Part shown: positions 1 to 7,354 of the stretch, one piece after another
How the letters are laid out: each line of letters begins with the position of its first letter
Numbering within the stretch: the first letter of the stretch is position 1
From: Limosilactobacillus balticus
GTDB taxonomy: Bacteria > Bacillota > Bacilli > Lactobacillales > Lactobacillaceae
Direction: 5' to 3'
Length of the DNA stretch: 64,000 nucleotides
Assembly: GCF_014145615.1 (NCBI RefSeq)
Contig: NZ_JACIVH010000069.1
Span: forward strand, 62,001-126,000
Program-made: the position numbers and the translations under genes
Notes under the pieces: model-generated
The model's database searches: none
Told to the model about the DNA's origin: nothing
What the model saw: the letters and a program-made list of their open reading frames with translations, nothing else

Positions 1-674
1 AATTCAGGAATAACTAAACCAATAGCCTTAGCAGCACCACTTGAGTGAGGAATAGTGTTTACACTTGCAGTACGGTTGTTACGCATCTTCTTACCACGAG
101 GACCATCAAGGATAGCTTGAGTAGAAGTAAATGCGTGGATAGTAGTCATAGTACCAACCTTAACACCAAATTCGTCATTTAAGACCTTAGCCATTGGTGC
201 CAAGCAACTAGTAGTACATGAACCAGCTGATACGATAATGTCATCCTTAGTCAAAGTGTCAAGGTTAACACCAGGAACAACAGTTGGGATGTTACCAGCA
301 GGTGCTGAAATCAATACACGCTTTGCACCAGCGTCAATGTGTGCTTGTGACTTTTCAGCAGAAGTGTAGAAACCAGTACATTCAAGAACAAAGTCAACGC
401 CATCGTTCTTTACCCAAGGAATGTTACGAGCATCGCGTTCAGCGTATACAGGGTATTCCTTACCATCAACAACAATACCAGTATCAGTAGATGTAACTTC
501 ACCTGGGAACTTACCATGAGTTGAGTCATACTTAAGTAAGTAAGCCAACATAGAAGGAGTAGTCAAATCGTTGATTGCAACAACTTCAATATCATTTGTG
601 TTAAGTTCGTGAATCCGACGAAATGCTAAACGACCAATACGGCCAAAACCGTTAATACCAATTTTTACAGTCAT
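1..674 (-). CDS. gap: Glyceraldehyde-3-phosphate dehydrogenase, type I (5' part; C-terminus outside window)
   Basis: Only the first 224 codons lie in the window; the gene runs off the left edge. It was read by translating the minus strand from the ATG at 674. The N-terminus has the NAD-binding motif INGFGRIGR, and the catalytic-cysteine motif [12 protein letters not shown] is present, so this is phosphorylating GAPDH of lower glycolysis (GAP + NAD + Pi to 1,3-bisphosphoglycerate). A strong AGGAGG-type ribosome-binding site (683-690) is 8 nt upstream. No cggR repressor gene precedes it; a tRNA-Arg gene and clpP are the upstream neighbours. Identity is very secure; the C-terminal catalytic domain cannot be checked. 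Confidence 0.97.
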   Translation of the reverse strand, partial: MTVKIGINGFGRIGRLAFRRIHELNTNDIEVVAINDLTTPSMLAYLLKYDSTHGKFPGEVTSTDTGIVVDGKEYPVYAERDARNIPWVKNDGVDFVLECTGFYTSAEKSQAHIDAGAKRVLISAPAGNIPTVVPGVNLDTLTKDDIIVSAGSCTTSCLAPMAKVLNDEFGVKVGTMTTIHAFTSTQAILDGPRGKKMRNNRTASVNTIPHSSGAAKAIGLVIPE

Positions 675-813
675 ACTGCAAATTCCTCCTTTAGGAAAAA
701 ACATAATTAGTGTACTTGCTTAGTTTATCACATTACATCAGCATCGCAACTCTCAACCATTGTAAGTGACGTAGTGGTAAGGTCTAAGCAATAATACAAC
801 TTCTACGATACTT

Positions 814-841
814 ATGATACCATCTTCAAAAAAATTGTCTA
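814..841 (-). promoter_or_regulatory. Predicted sigma-A promoter of gap
   Basis: On the minus strand a -35 TAGACA (836-841) and a -10 TATCAT (814-819) are separated by 16 nt. A second weaker candidate (TTGCGA, 16 nt, TAAACT) lies nearer the gene. Motif-based prediction only. Confidence 0.5.
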
Positions 842-863
842 TTCAATCACAACATTTTTCTGA

Positions 864-877
864 TGTAAGCGTTATTT
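864..877. promoter_or_regulatory. Possible CcpA cre site upstream of the gap promoter
   Basis: TGTAAGCGTTATTT matches 12 of 14 positions of the cre consensus TGNAANCGNTNNCA. It lies about 23 bp upstream of the predicted gap -35, a place where CcpA could activate. Its role is an inference. Confidence 0.35.
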
Positions 878-942
878 TAATTAAAATTTTCAAATAATAC
901 TTGCAATTCATATTAACTTAAGATAATATAATATCTGTTGAC

Positions 943-1014
943 GCGCCCTTAGTGTAATGGATCGCACGTGAGATTCCGGTTCTCGAGATCCGAGTTCGAC
1001 TCTCGGGGGGCGCA
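943..1014 (+). tRNA. tRNA-Arg (anticodon CCG)
   Basis: A full cloverleaf can be folded by hand. The 7-bp acceptor pairs GCGCCCT with GGGGCGC and the discriminator is A. The anticodon stem TGAGA/TCTCG carries loop TTCCGGT, with anticodon CCG at 976-978 reading CGG Arg codons. The T-arm is CCGAG-TTCGACT-CTCGG. The 3' CCA is not encoded; the sequence runs straight into a T tract. A TATAAT-like box at 927-932 could be its -10. It stands alone between gap and clpP. Confidence 0.95.
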
Positions 1015-1022
1015 TTTTTTAT

Positions 1023-1054
1023 AAGGCTGTTGAATTTTTTCGACAGCCTTTTTT
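1023..1054 (+). terminator. Rho-independent terminator of tRNA-Arg
   Basis: AAGGCTGT and ACAGCCTT arms (extended by TG/CG) close a short T-rich loop and are followed by six T on the plus strand, 9 nt after the tRNA. Confidence 0.85.
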
Positions 1055-1116
1055 CATTTTTAAGATATTACAGTCGCCACAAGGCTGTTTATTTCTACTC
1101 ACCTTTTCGATAATTC

Positions 1117-1166
1117 AAAAAAGATCTCCATAATTCGAAATCGATCGAATAATTGGAGATCTTTTT
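1117..1166 (-). terminator. clpP terminator
   Basis: A long stem with arms AAAGATCTCCA and TGGAGATCTTT, extended by AATTCG/CGAAT, is flanked by A and T tracts. It can act in both directions; it lies just after the clpP stop codon. Confidence 0.85.
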
Positions 1167-1176
1167 ATTTATCACT

Positions 1177-1770
1177 TTACTTTAATTTGGAATTATTTTC
1201 CATTACACCATCAAGTAAGCCGTAATCTACTGCTTCTTGTGCTGTCAAGTAATGATCACGTTCAGTATCAGCCTGAATCTTCTCGATAGGTTGACCAGAA
1301 TTCTTAGCAAGGATACCGTTAAGCATCTTCCGTGTTTTCAAAATTTCAGTAGCAGCAATTTCAATTTCAGTCTGTTGACCTTGAGCCCCACCAGATGGTT
1401 GGTGAATCAAAACTTGTGAGTGTGGTAATCCAAAACGCTTACCCTTAGCACCAGATGATACTAATACACTAGCCATAGAAGCAGCCATTCCGATTACAAT
1501 AGTTTGAACATCAGCCTTAATAAAGTTCATAGTGTCATAAATTGCCATTCCTGAGGTAACAACTCCACCAGGTGAATTAATGTATAAGTAAATATCTTTA
1601 GTTGAGTCTTGCGCATCAAGGAATAAAAGTTGCGCAACAATTGAATTTGCCATTTCGTCTTCAATTGGACCAGAGAGCATAATAATACGGTCCTTCAGAA
1701 GCCGTGAGTAGATGTCATAAGCACGTTCACCACGAGATGATTGCTCAATGACAGTAGGTACTAAATTCAT
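1177..1770 (-). CDS. clpP: ATP-dependent Clp protease proteolytic subunit ClpP
   Basis: 197 aa, the usual ClpP length. The catalytic triad is complete: Ser98 in MAASMAS, His123 in LIHQPSGG, Asp172 in TERDHYL. ClpP forms a tetradecameric serine protease chamber that works with ClpX, ClpC or ClpE ATPases in cytosolic protein quality control. The start ATG is preceded by GGAGG. The upstream region carries both a CtsR heptad-repeat box (1842-1858) and a CIRCE-like inverted repeat (1791-1817), so heat-stress control by CtsR, perhaps with HrcA, is likely. It is a monocistronic unit ending in a strong terminator. Confidence 0.98.
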   Translation of the reverse strand: MNLVPTVIEQSSRGERAYDIYSRLLKDRIIMLSGPIEDEMANSIVAQLLFLDAQDSTKDIYLYINSPGGVVTSGMAIYDTMNFIKADVQTIVIGMAASMASVLVSSGAKGKRFGLPHSQVLIHQPSGGAQGQQTEIEIAATEILKTRKMLNGILAKNSGQPIEKIQADTERDHYLTAQEAVDYGLLDGVMENNSKLK

Positions 1771-1790
1771 AATATGGCCTCCTTAGTAAA

Positions 1791-1817
1791 TTAGCACTCG
1801 TTAGTCTTATATGCTAA
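1791..1817. promoter_or_regulatory. CIRCE-like HrcA operator in the clpP leader
   Basis: The half-site TTAGCACTC (1791-1799) is perfect. After exactly 9 nt comes ATATGCTAA (1809-1817), which keeps TGCTAA but loses GAG. The 9-9-9 architecture is that of CIRCE. It lies 20 bp upstream of the clpP start codon. Confidence 0.6.
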
Positions 1818-1841
1818 CGGATAATAATACTATACTCGATT

Positions 1842-1858
1842 GGTCAAAAAAGGTCAAA
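1842..1858 (+). promoter_or_regulatory. CtsR operator of clpP
   Basis: A perfect direct heptad repeat GGTCAAA-AAA-GGTCAAA matches the CtsR box of Firmicutes. Read on the gene's strand, TTTGACC can double as the -35 region, so CtsR binding would block RNA polymerase. Confidence 0.9.
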
Positions 1859-1920
1859 TGTTTTAACTATTATTTAATATTTTTTTGCAAAATATTCTTG
1901 ATTATTATAATAAAATCACA

Positions 1921-1956
1921 AAAAACAAGGCTAAAAGTTCTTCAAAGCCTTGTTTT
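1921..1956 (-). terminator. Terminator of the organophosphate antiporter gene
   Basis: Arms AAAACAAGGCT and AGCCTTGTTTT around a 13-nt loop, followed on the minus strand by TTTTTTG. Confidence 0.85.
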
Positions 1957-1965
1957 AGTGAAAAT

Positions 1966-3321
1966 TTAATTCTTTTTGTCAGCATCGGCTATCTTTTCAG
2001 CACGACGCTCAGCAATAAAAATATAAACTAATAATAGAAATGCTAGTGCTGAAGCAGTATACAAAACCATATTACTTGCAAGCCAGCCATATTTCGCTAC
2101 TAAAATACCAATTAAAGCAGTTGCTAATGTTTCACCAAAAATGTATTGGAAAAAGCCCATAAATCCAGTTGATGAACCTACTGCAAATTTAGGAACTGCT
2201 TCATTAACCATTAATCCAACCAATGTTAATGGAGCATAAATTAAAGTTCCCATAATAAAAAGAACACTTACGATCAAAACGTGATTGGTACTAAAGAAAT
2301 ACGTTGTCAAACAAATAAATAAACCAATTACACATAAAATACAAACAATAGCTCGACGTCCTTTTAATGCATCGGAAATTGCTCCCATAATAATTACTCC
2401 AGGAACCGCCGCAAGTTCAAAAATTCCCACTAACCATTTTGCAAAATTAGTCGTAAAGCCTTTTGATTCTACAAGATAGCTTGGAATCCAACTCATAATC
2501 CCATAACGAACCAAATACAAGGACATTGATGTTAGAGTAATGGCCCACACAACTTTATTCGTCAAAATATATTTAACAAAAATTTGTGGTAAAGTCAGAC
2601 TTGTTTCTTCTGAATCAGATTCAGTTCCGTTTTCTAAAACAACTTCATCTCCAGTATATTCAGAAATACTTGGTAACCCAACACTAACAGGTCGGTCAGC
2701 GCCAACTAATAATACAAAAGCCGCAATAATCAGCGAAACTACTGAGGAAGTATAAAAGACAGCAGAAATGGAACCTGAAAACATGAACGTTGCTAATTGT
2801 ACAACGGCAACACAAGCAAAGGCCCCCGCATTATGAGCGGAAGACCAAATCGAGTAAATTGCTCCCCGGTGTTTCTTCCCCCACCATAATTGAACAGAAC
2901 GTTGACATGCTGCGGCCCCCATCCCTTGAGCAATCGACATAATCAGCATTAGAAACATCATCATATATAGACTACGGGTAGAACCTAAGCCGAAGTTAAG
3001 CAGTGCAGAAATAATCAATCCTGTTGCTAAATAACGGTTAGTATTACTTTTATCACTTAATGCTCCCATAAACAATTTTGAAATCCCATAACCAATCCCA
3101 AAACATGAAAGCACCATTCCGATATCAGCCGTGGTAAAACCATACTGTTTCATAATTTCATTTTGCTCGGTCGTAAAAATTAAACGAATAATATAATAGC
3201 CAATATAACCGATGCAAATTGCAAGTAATACTCCTAACTGATGCCAATGATACGAACTTTCAACCTTATTAGTAGGAACTTTTTGCTTTGCCACTGGCGC
3301 TGGTTTTAAAAATTCAAACAT
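1966..3321 (-). CDS. MFS organophosphate:phosphate antiporter (GlpT/UhpT family)
   Basis: 451 aa with about 12 hydrophobic segments. The N-terminal motif GYIGYYIIRLIFTTEQ with an arginine in TM1, followed by TTADIGMVLSCFGIGYGISK, is typical of the GlpT/UhpT/UhpC family, which exchanges glycerol-3-phosphate or hexose-phosphate for phosphate at the membrane. A cytoplasmic loop near residues 207-240 is acidic. I cannot decide between G3P and hexose-6-phosphate as substrate. A cre site immediately upstream suggests CcpA control. The first 18 codons, the ribosome-binding site and the cre site are duplicated in tandem just upstream (3268-3467). It is monocistronic with its own terminator. Confidence 0.88.
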   Translation of the reverse strand: MFEFLKPAPVAKQKVPTNKVESSYHWHQLGVLLAICIGYIGYYIIRLIFTTEQNEIMKQYGFTTADIGMVLSCFGIGYGISKLFMGALSDKSNTNRYLATGLIISALLNFGLGSTRSLYMMMFLMLIMSIAQGMGAAACQRSVQLWWGKKHRGAIYSIWSSAHNAGAFACVAVVQLATFMFSGSISAVFYTSSVVSLIIAAFVLLVGADRPVSVGLPSISEYTGDEVVLENGTESDSEETSLTLPQIFVKYILTNKVVWAITLTSMSLYLVRYGIMSWIPSYLVESKGFTTNFAKWLVGIFELAAVPGVIIMGAISDALKGRRAIVCILCVIGLFICLTTYFFSTNHVLIVSVLFIMGTLIYAPLTLVGLMVNEAVPKFAVGSSTGFMGFFQYIFGETLATALIGILVAKYGWLASNMVLYTASALAFLLLVYIFIAERRAEKIADADKKN

Positions 3322-3351
3322 ACTATCACCTCTTTTGTAAATGACGCTTTC

Positions 3352-3365
3352 TGTAAGCGCTTACT
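3352..3365. promoter_or_regulatory. cre site, copy 1
   Basis: TGTAAGCGCTTACT contains the perfect palindrome GTAAGCGCTTAC, matching CcpA cre sites. It lies about 30 bp upstream of the antiporter start codon. Confidence 0.75.
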
Positions 3366-3421
3366 TAATTAGTAGGAACTTTTTGCTTTGCCACTGGCGC
3401 TGGTTTTAAAAATTCAAACAT
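3365..3421 (-). other. Decoy 18-codon leader ORF made by the duplication
   Basis: The distal repeat copy keeps the antiporter's ATG (3419-3421) with its own upstream ribosome-binding site. It encodes MFEFLKPAPVAKQKVPTN and then meets TAA at 3365-3367, exactly at the repeat junction. The true start follows 43 nt downstream. Ribosomes loading at the distal site would make an 18-residue peptide identical to the antiporter N-terminus. That it is translated is an inference. Confidence 0.7.
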
Positions 3422-3451
3422 ACTATCACCTCTTTTGTAAATGACGCTTCC

Positions 3452-3465
3452 TGTAAGCGCTTACT
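3452..3465. promoter_or_regulatory. cre site, copy 2
   Basis: Second exact copy of TGTAAGCGCTTACT, 100 bp from the first. A plausible promoter (TTTACA near -35, TATGTT or TAAAAT near -10) lies just upstream on the minus strand, so this copy would sit over or just after the start of transcription and act as a CcpA block. Confidence 0.72.
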
Positions 3466-3570
3466 TATATTTTAACATACAAAATATAGCATTGGTGTGT
3501 AAAATATTAAAACGTTATTTTTAAAAGAGACATCTTATTAATTAATGCTTCAGTTTTTTCTTTTTATTAA

Positions 3571-3608
3571 AAAAGAAAAGCCATGCACTGGATTGCATAG
3601 CTTTTTTT
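3571..3608 (-). terminator. Terminator of the 43-aa basic ORF
   Basis: GCTATGCA and TGCATGGC arms (minus strand, one G-U pair) around a 6-nt loop, followed by TTTTCTTTT. The G-U pair forms only in the minus-strand RNA, which fits that orientation. Confidence 0.8.
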
Positions 3609-3618
3609 ATAGAATAAA

Positions 3619-3750
3619 TTACTTTTCTTCAGCTGGCTTTTCTTTAGCCCACTTACGAATAGCTTCGATCTTCTTTTCTTTTAATGCTCGCTTGTACTTT
3701 GAAGCGATTGGGCGACGGCCTTGTACGCCGTATGGGTGTGCTTTACGCAT
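3619..3750 (-). CDS. Small basic protein of unknown function (43 aa)
   Basis: An ATG at 3748-3750 with a strong AAAGGAGG site upstream opens a 43-codon ORF ending TAA at 3619-3621, with its own terminator directly after. The product begins MRKAHPYGVQGRRPIASKYK and is very rich in Lys/Arg, with a helical Lys/Glu/Ala C-terminus. Signal and ribosome-binding features support a real gene. I do not recognise the family. A nucleic-acid or ribosome partner would fit the charge, but that is only a guess. Confidence 0.75.
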   Translation of the reverse strand: MRKAHPYGVQGRRPIASKYKRALKEKKIEAIRKWAKEKPAEEK

Positions 3751-3988
3751 GTTACTTTGCCTCCTTTAATATTAAACGTAAATTAATTAACGTTCCAATT
3801 ATACCGGTCATTGTTTTAAAAAGCAAGTCTCCCTTAATCCAAAACAACTATCCCGTGAATGCCATTTTCAAAATTTAACAATTTATCCAAATTTGATAAA
3901 CGATTATCTTTACTATTACATTAACCATCCCCGAAATTAGCCTATACCAATTAAGATAAATTTTATAAAAAGCGCGTACTTATAGCGA

Positions 3989-4016
3989 TTGACTTTTAGA
4001 CCAATTGCGATATGAT
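3989..4016 (+). promoter_or_regulatory. Sigma-A promoter of the 37-aa peptide gene
   Basis: TTGACT (3989-3994), 16-nt spacer, TATGAT (4011-4016). The rest of the 3751-3988 spacer is AT-rich and I see nothing else definite in it. Confidence 0.75.
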
Positions 4017-4066
4017 ACAAGGTGTAGATGAGAAAAGAAAGGTATAAGGTCAAGGAGGATTTTATA

Positions 4067-4180
4067 ATGTCATTAAACAAATTAAACGTTTTTAACGTTA
4101 CCACCAACTGGAATGAATTAGATCAAGAATGTGCAGCAACCGAATTGGCACTAATTAGCGAAAGTATCAATAAGAAATAA
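4067..4180 (+). CDS. Putative 37-aa peptide of unknown function
   Basis: ATG at 4067 follows an ideal AAGGAGG (4052-4058) at 8-nt spacing and a good promoter at 3989-4016. It encodes 37 residues, beginning MSLNKLNVFNVTTNW and ending SESINKK, stop TAA at 4178-4180. The peptide is mildly acidic, has one Trp and one Cys, and has no signal peptide or membrane segment. It is the only plus-strand gene for several kilobases and is followed by a hairpin-rich element (4203-4414). No family recognised. A signalling peptide, toxin or bacteriocin-like product are open possibilities without direct support. Confidence 0.65.
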   Translation: MSLNKLNVFNVTTNWNELDQECAATELALISESINKK

Positions 4181-4202
4181 ATTTCAATTAAAAAGATAAA
4201 AT

Positions 4203-4414
4203 AAAACCTTTGAGAGGCTGGGAGAAAACTTTTGTTTCCTCTCAGCCTCAACTACTTTTATGAACAATAGAAAGATAACGTGGAACTAGCTTCGCGTCGC
4301 CACAAGGCTCAAGTCTAAGTACGAACGATAATCAGCCCGTACCGTGCTAATCATCGTCCTAGCTTAGCCAACCGCCTTGTCGAGGAGGTTATTTCCCACT
4401 CTCCAAAGGTTTTT
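4203..4414. repeat. Inverted-repeat-flanked, highly structured intergenic element
   Basis: The ends are inverted copies: AAAACCTTTGAGAG at 4203-4216 against CTCTCCAAAGGTTTT at 4400-4414. Just inside the left end is a hairpin with arms GAGGCTG and CAGCCTC. The centre (4302-4380) folds as nested stems ACAAGGC/GCCTTGT, CTAAG/CTTAG and CGATAATCAGC/GCTAATCATCG. Part of it probably serves as the whiA terminator on the minus strand. It could be a miniature repeat or a structured RNA. Confidence 0.6.
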
Positions 4415-4415
4415 A

Positions 4416-5354
4416 TTATTTAACCTGCGATGCACGCAACTCATCAGCATAAGCATTCAATTTGCGTAAGCGATGGTTAACACCAGACTTGGAAATCGGA
4501 CCGCCAGGAACTAATTCCCCTAATTCTTTTAGACTAACTTCTTGATGAGCTAGGCGTGTTTCTGCAATTTCACGCAACTTATCGGGTAAGCTGCTAAGAC
4601 CTACTCGTGAATCAATAAATTCAATATTTTCGATTTGGCGTGTTGAGGCATTCGCAATCTTATTCAGATTAGCATTTTCACAATTTACTAATCGATTAAC
4701 TGAATTCCGCATATCCCGTACAATTCGAACATTCTCAAACTGAAGCATTGAGTTAGTCGCACCAATTAACGACATAAAATTAGCAATTTTTTCGGCTTCT
4801 TTTAAGTAAACAATAAAACCACTACGACGAGCAGTTGTTTGGGCATTTAGACCAAACTTGTTCATCATCTGAGCAATAATCTCATTATGTTCCTCGTAAA
4901 GAGAGTATATTTCCAAGTGATAACGAGAAGTTTCAGGATTATTTACTGATCCCCCCGCCAAAAAGGCGCCTCTTAGATATGAACGAACCATCCATTCATC
5001 CTTGAGCAATTCTACGGGTACTTGTTCTTTAATTTGATAATTTTGTAAAATACCAAGATCGTCTAAGACGTGTTGTGCATGATAGCGTAAACGAACTATA
5101 TATTGGTTGTTCTTTTTTAACTTCATTTTACGACGAACCACGATTTCACTTTCTACCCCGTAAAACTGTTTTAAAAGTGAATAGATTCGCCGTGCAATTG
5201 CCGGGTTTTCGGTCTGAACGTTCAGTACCAACTGGTGATCAGCAATCCCAATCGACCCGTTCATCCGAATAAGGGCCATCAATTCTGCCTTTGCATTATC
5301 CCGATGAACAGTAATTCCCGTTAATTCCTTCTTTACTTCGCTTGCATATGACAT
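4416..5354 (-). CDS. whiA: DNA-binding protein WhiA
   Basis: 312 aa, the normal WhiA length, with an N-terminal LAGLIDADG-like fold ([15 protein letters not shown] and [17 protein letters not shown]) and a C-terminal helix-turn-helix ([26 protein letters not shown]). In Firmicutes WhiA binds DNA and influences cell division and chromosome segregation. It is last in the conserved rapZ-yvcK-whiA operon, starting 18 bp after yvcK. The family and synteny make the call very secure; its precise targets here are unknown. Confidence 0.97.
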   Translation of the reverse strand: MSYASEVKKELTGITVHRDNAKAELMALIRMNGSIGIADHQLVLNVQTENPAIARRIYSLLKQFYGVESEIVVRRKMKLKKNNQYIVRLRYHAQHVLDDLGILQNYQIKEQVPVELLKDEWMVRSYLRGAFLAGGSVNNPETSRYHLEIYSLYEEHNEIIAQMMNKFGLNAQTTARRSGFIVYLKEAEKIANFMSLIGATNSMLQFENVRIVRDMRNSVNRLVNCENANLNKIANASTRQIENIEFIDSRVGLSSLPDKLREIAETRLAHQEVSLKELGELVPGGPISKSGVNHRLRKLNAYADELRASQVK

Positions 5355-5372
5355 CTGGCATCAGTCTCCTAA

Positions 5373-6359
5373 CTACTCATGAACTTGGTGAAGGCGATTC
5401 ATTAATTCTGCCACAACTTTATCGCGATCATGAAAGGCACCATTGTCTTTTAGCCTTAGAAAGTTCGAACTAATTACGCGACAATTCTGTGCTCGTAGTC
5501 CTTGGAAATCATGCTTAACTGGTTGAGAAATTTCATTCCATTCCTGAAAATCAAGGTAATTTTCTGGAACAGGTTGAATATTGACTAAGACCGTATTAAT
5601 AAACTTCTTACCAAGGTGCTGGTTTAATACCCGAACATGATCAGCATCTGTAAAGTTATCCGTTTCACCTTTTTGCGTCATAATATTGCAAATATAGACA
5701 ACTTCAGCCTTACTTTCGCAAACGGCTTGCCCTACTTCAGAAATCATTAAATTCGGCAGGATACTAGTAAATAAGCTTCCAGGACCAAGAACGATTTGAT
5801 CTGCATTCTTTATTGCTGTTATAACCTCTGCTACAGGACGAGCAGGATGTCCATCATTATCTTTAGAAGGTGTTACCCAGACTCGCTTAATTTGCTTATG
5901 GGCGGCTGTAATTTCTGATTCCCCGCTTAACTTTGTCCCATCTGTAAATTCAGCATTTAAAGTCAACGGTTCATTGGCAACCGGATAAATATGGCCATTA
6001 ATTTTCATCATTTCTGATAGTTCTTGAACAGCGGTAAAAATACCACCCTTCATTTCAGACAAAGCAGAGATAATCAAATTACCAATCGCATGACCAGCAA
6101 AGAACTGATCACTAGTCTTAAAACGATATTGAAAAATATCAAGTTCGAGATCAGGTAATTCTGATAACGCAACTAAACCATTTCTAATATCACCAGGTGG
6201 AACCACGTTAATATAGTTTCGTAAAATCCCTGAAGAACCACCATCATCAGCTACTGTTACTACCGCCGTAACATCAACATTTTGATCGCGCAATCCACGA
6301 AGAACAACTGGTAGACCAGTTCCTCCACCAATCACTACAATCTTTGGTTTATGCAACAT
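5373..6359 (-). CDS. yvcK: Gluconeogenesis factor YvcK (UPF0052/CofD-like)
   Basis: 328 aa. It starts with the nucleotide-binding glycine-rich loop [16 protein letters not shown] and keeps the family motifs [15 protein letters not shown] and [13 protein letters not shown]. In Bacillus, YvcK is needed for growth on gluconeogenic carbon sources and for correct cell shape, and binds UDP-sugars. It lies 15 bp after rapZ and before whiA in the conserved three-gene operon. Nothing unusual is seen. Confidence 0.96.
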   Translation of the reverse strand: MLHKPKIVVIGGGTGLPVVLRGLRDQNVDVTAVVTVADDGGSSGILRNYINVVPPGDIRNGLVALSELPDLELDIFQYRFKTSDQFFAGHAIGNLIISALSEMKGGIFTAVQELSEMMKINGHIYPVANEPLTLNAEFTDGTKLSGESEITAAHKQIKRVWVTPSKDNDGHPARPVAEVITAIKNADQIVLGPGSLFTSILPNLMISEVGQAVCESKAEVVYICNIMTQKGETDNFTDADHVRVLNQHLGKKFINTVLVNIQPVPENYLDFQEWNEISQPVKHDFQGLRAQNCRVISSNFLRLKDNGAFHDRDKVVAELMNRLHQVHE

Positions 6360-6374
6360 AATTAAAACTCCTCT

Positions 6375-7247
6375 TTACTTTGCCTTCTCAATATCGCGAT
6401 GGTAAGTATTTACTTTATATCCCTTTTCTTTTAAATCAGCAGATAATTTGTTAGCAATAGTTACTGACCGATGTTGACCGCCCGTACACCCAATTGCAAT
6501 TGTCAAACTGCTCTTACCTTCCTTAATGTAACCCGGAAGAGCAATTTCTAAGAGAGAACGTAAATGCTGGTAGAATTCCTTAGCCAACGGACTCTGCATA
6601 ACATAATTTTGAACAGCTGGATCATTTCCCGTTAAGTGCTTTAATTCTGGAATATAGAATGGATTAGGGAGGAAACGAACATCCATTACGATATCCGCAT
6701 CAAGTGGCAACCCATATTTAAACCCAAATGACATTACTTCAACATAAAAGTTATTACCTTCACCATGTCCGAATAATTTATTGAGCCTTAACTTTAGATT
6801 TCGGGGCGTTACGTTAGTGGTATCAATTACTATATCTGCTTGACTCTTAAGATCAGTTGAAAGCTTCCGTTCTAATTCTACTCCATCAAGTATCCGACCT
6901 TGTGGAGATAAGGGATGAGAACGTCTTGTTTCCTTATAACGTGAAATTAACGTGACGTCATTAGCATCTAAGAAGAGTAATTTCACATCTAAATCATCCC
7001 GCTTTTTCAATTTTTCAAAGTTTGGTAAAACCGCATCGTAAAATCCGCGTGAACGCATATCCATTACCATAGCGATTTTATCAAACTCTCCCGAATCTTC
7101 TATCACATCAACAAAACGTTCTGCTAATCCAGGAAGCATGTTATCAATTACGAAATATCCTAAATCTTCTAAGCTATGAACGGCAACGGTTTTCCCCGCA
7201 CCACTCATCCCTGTAATAATTACTACTTTTAATTTTTTATCTACCAT
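6375..7247 (-). CDS. rapZ: RNase adapter / nucleotide-binding protein RapZ (YvcJ)
   Basis: 290 aa from the preferred start. The open frame extends to 7280, but GAGG lies 9 nt before the ATG at 7247, which gives the usual N-terminus MVDKKLKVVIITGMSGAGKT with the Walker A loop at residues 13-20. The C-terminal RapZ domain contains GCTGGQHRSV. The protein binds GTP/ATP; in enterobacteria RapZ guides RNase E to a small RNA, while YvcJ of Bacillus influences competence. First gene of rapZ-yvcK-whiA. Confidence 0.95.
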   Translation of the reverse strand: MVDKKLKVVIITGMSGAGKTVAVHSLEDLGYFVIDNMLPGLAERFVDVIEDSGEFDKIAMVMDMRSRGFYDAVLPNFEKLKKRDDLDVKLLFLDANDVTLISRYKETRRSHPLSPQGRILDGVELERKLSTDLKSQADIVIDTTNVTPRNLKLRLNKLFGHGEGNNFYVEVMSFGFKYGLPLDADIVMDVRFLPNPFYIPELKHLTGNDPAVQNYVMQSPLAKEFYQHLRSLLEIALPGYIKEGKSSLTIAIGCTGGQHRSVTIANKLSADLKEKGYKVNTYHRDIEKAK

Positions 7248-7322
7248 CACTAGTTCCTCTTTTCGCATACAGCTACCCAATTATTTTATCACATCGAGCC
7301 GGGCGTGTCTTATTTAAGTAAC

Positions 7323-7348
7323 AAAAAAGGCCAAGTCAAACTTAGCCT
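7323..7348 (-). terminator. Terminator of the SteT-like permease gene
   Basis: Minus-strand arms AGGCTAAG and CTTGGCCT (one G-U pair) with a 5-nt loop and a TTTTTTG tail. Confidence 0.8.
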
Positions 7349-7354
7349 CAAAAA

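Larger units (their letters stand above)
3268..3467. repeat. 100-bp tandem duplication covering the antiporter 5' end and control region
   Basis: Copy 1 (3268-3367) and copy 2 (3368-3467) are identical except at one position (3350 T, 3450 C). Each unit holds the first 18 codons of the antiporter, its ribosome-binding site and a perfect GTAAGCGCTTAC palindrome. Near identity suggests a recent event. Confidence 0.98.

Noticed and set aside
284-490. 68-aa plus-strand ORF in the gap region
   Set aside because: It is the antisense shadow of gap; its residue composition is artefactual and no ribosome-binding site precedes it.
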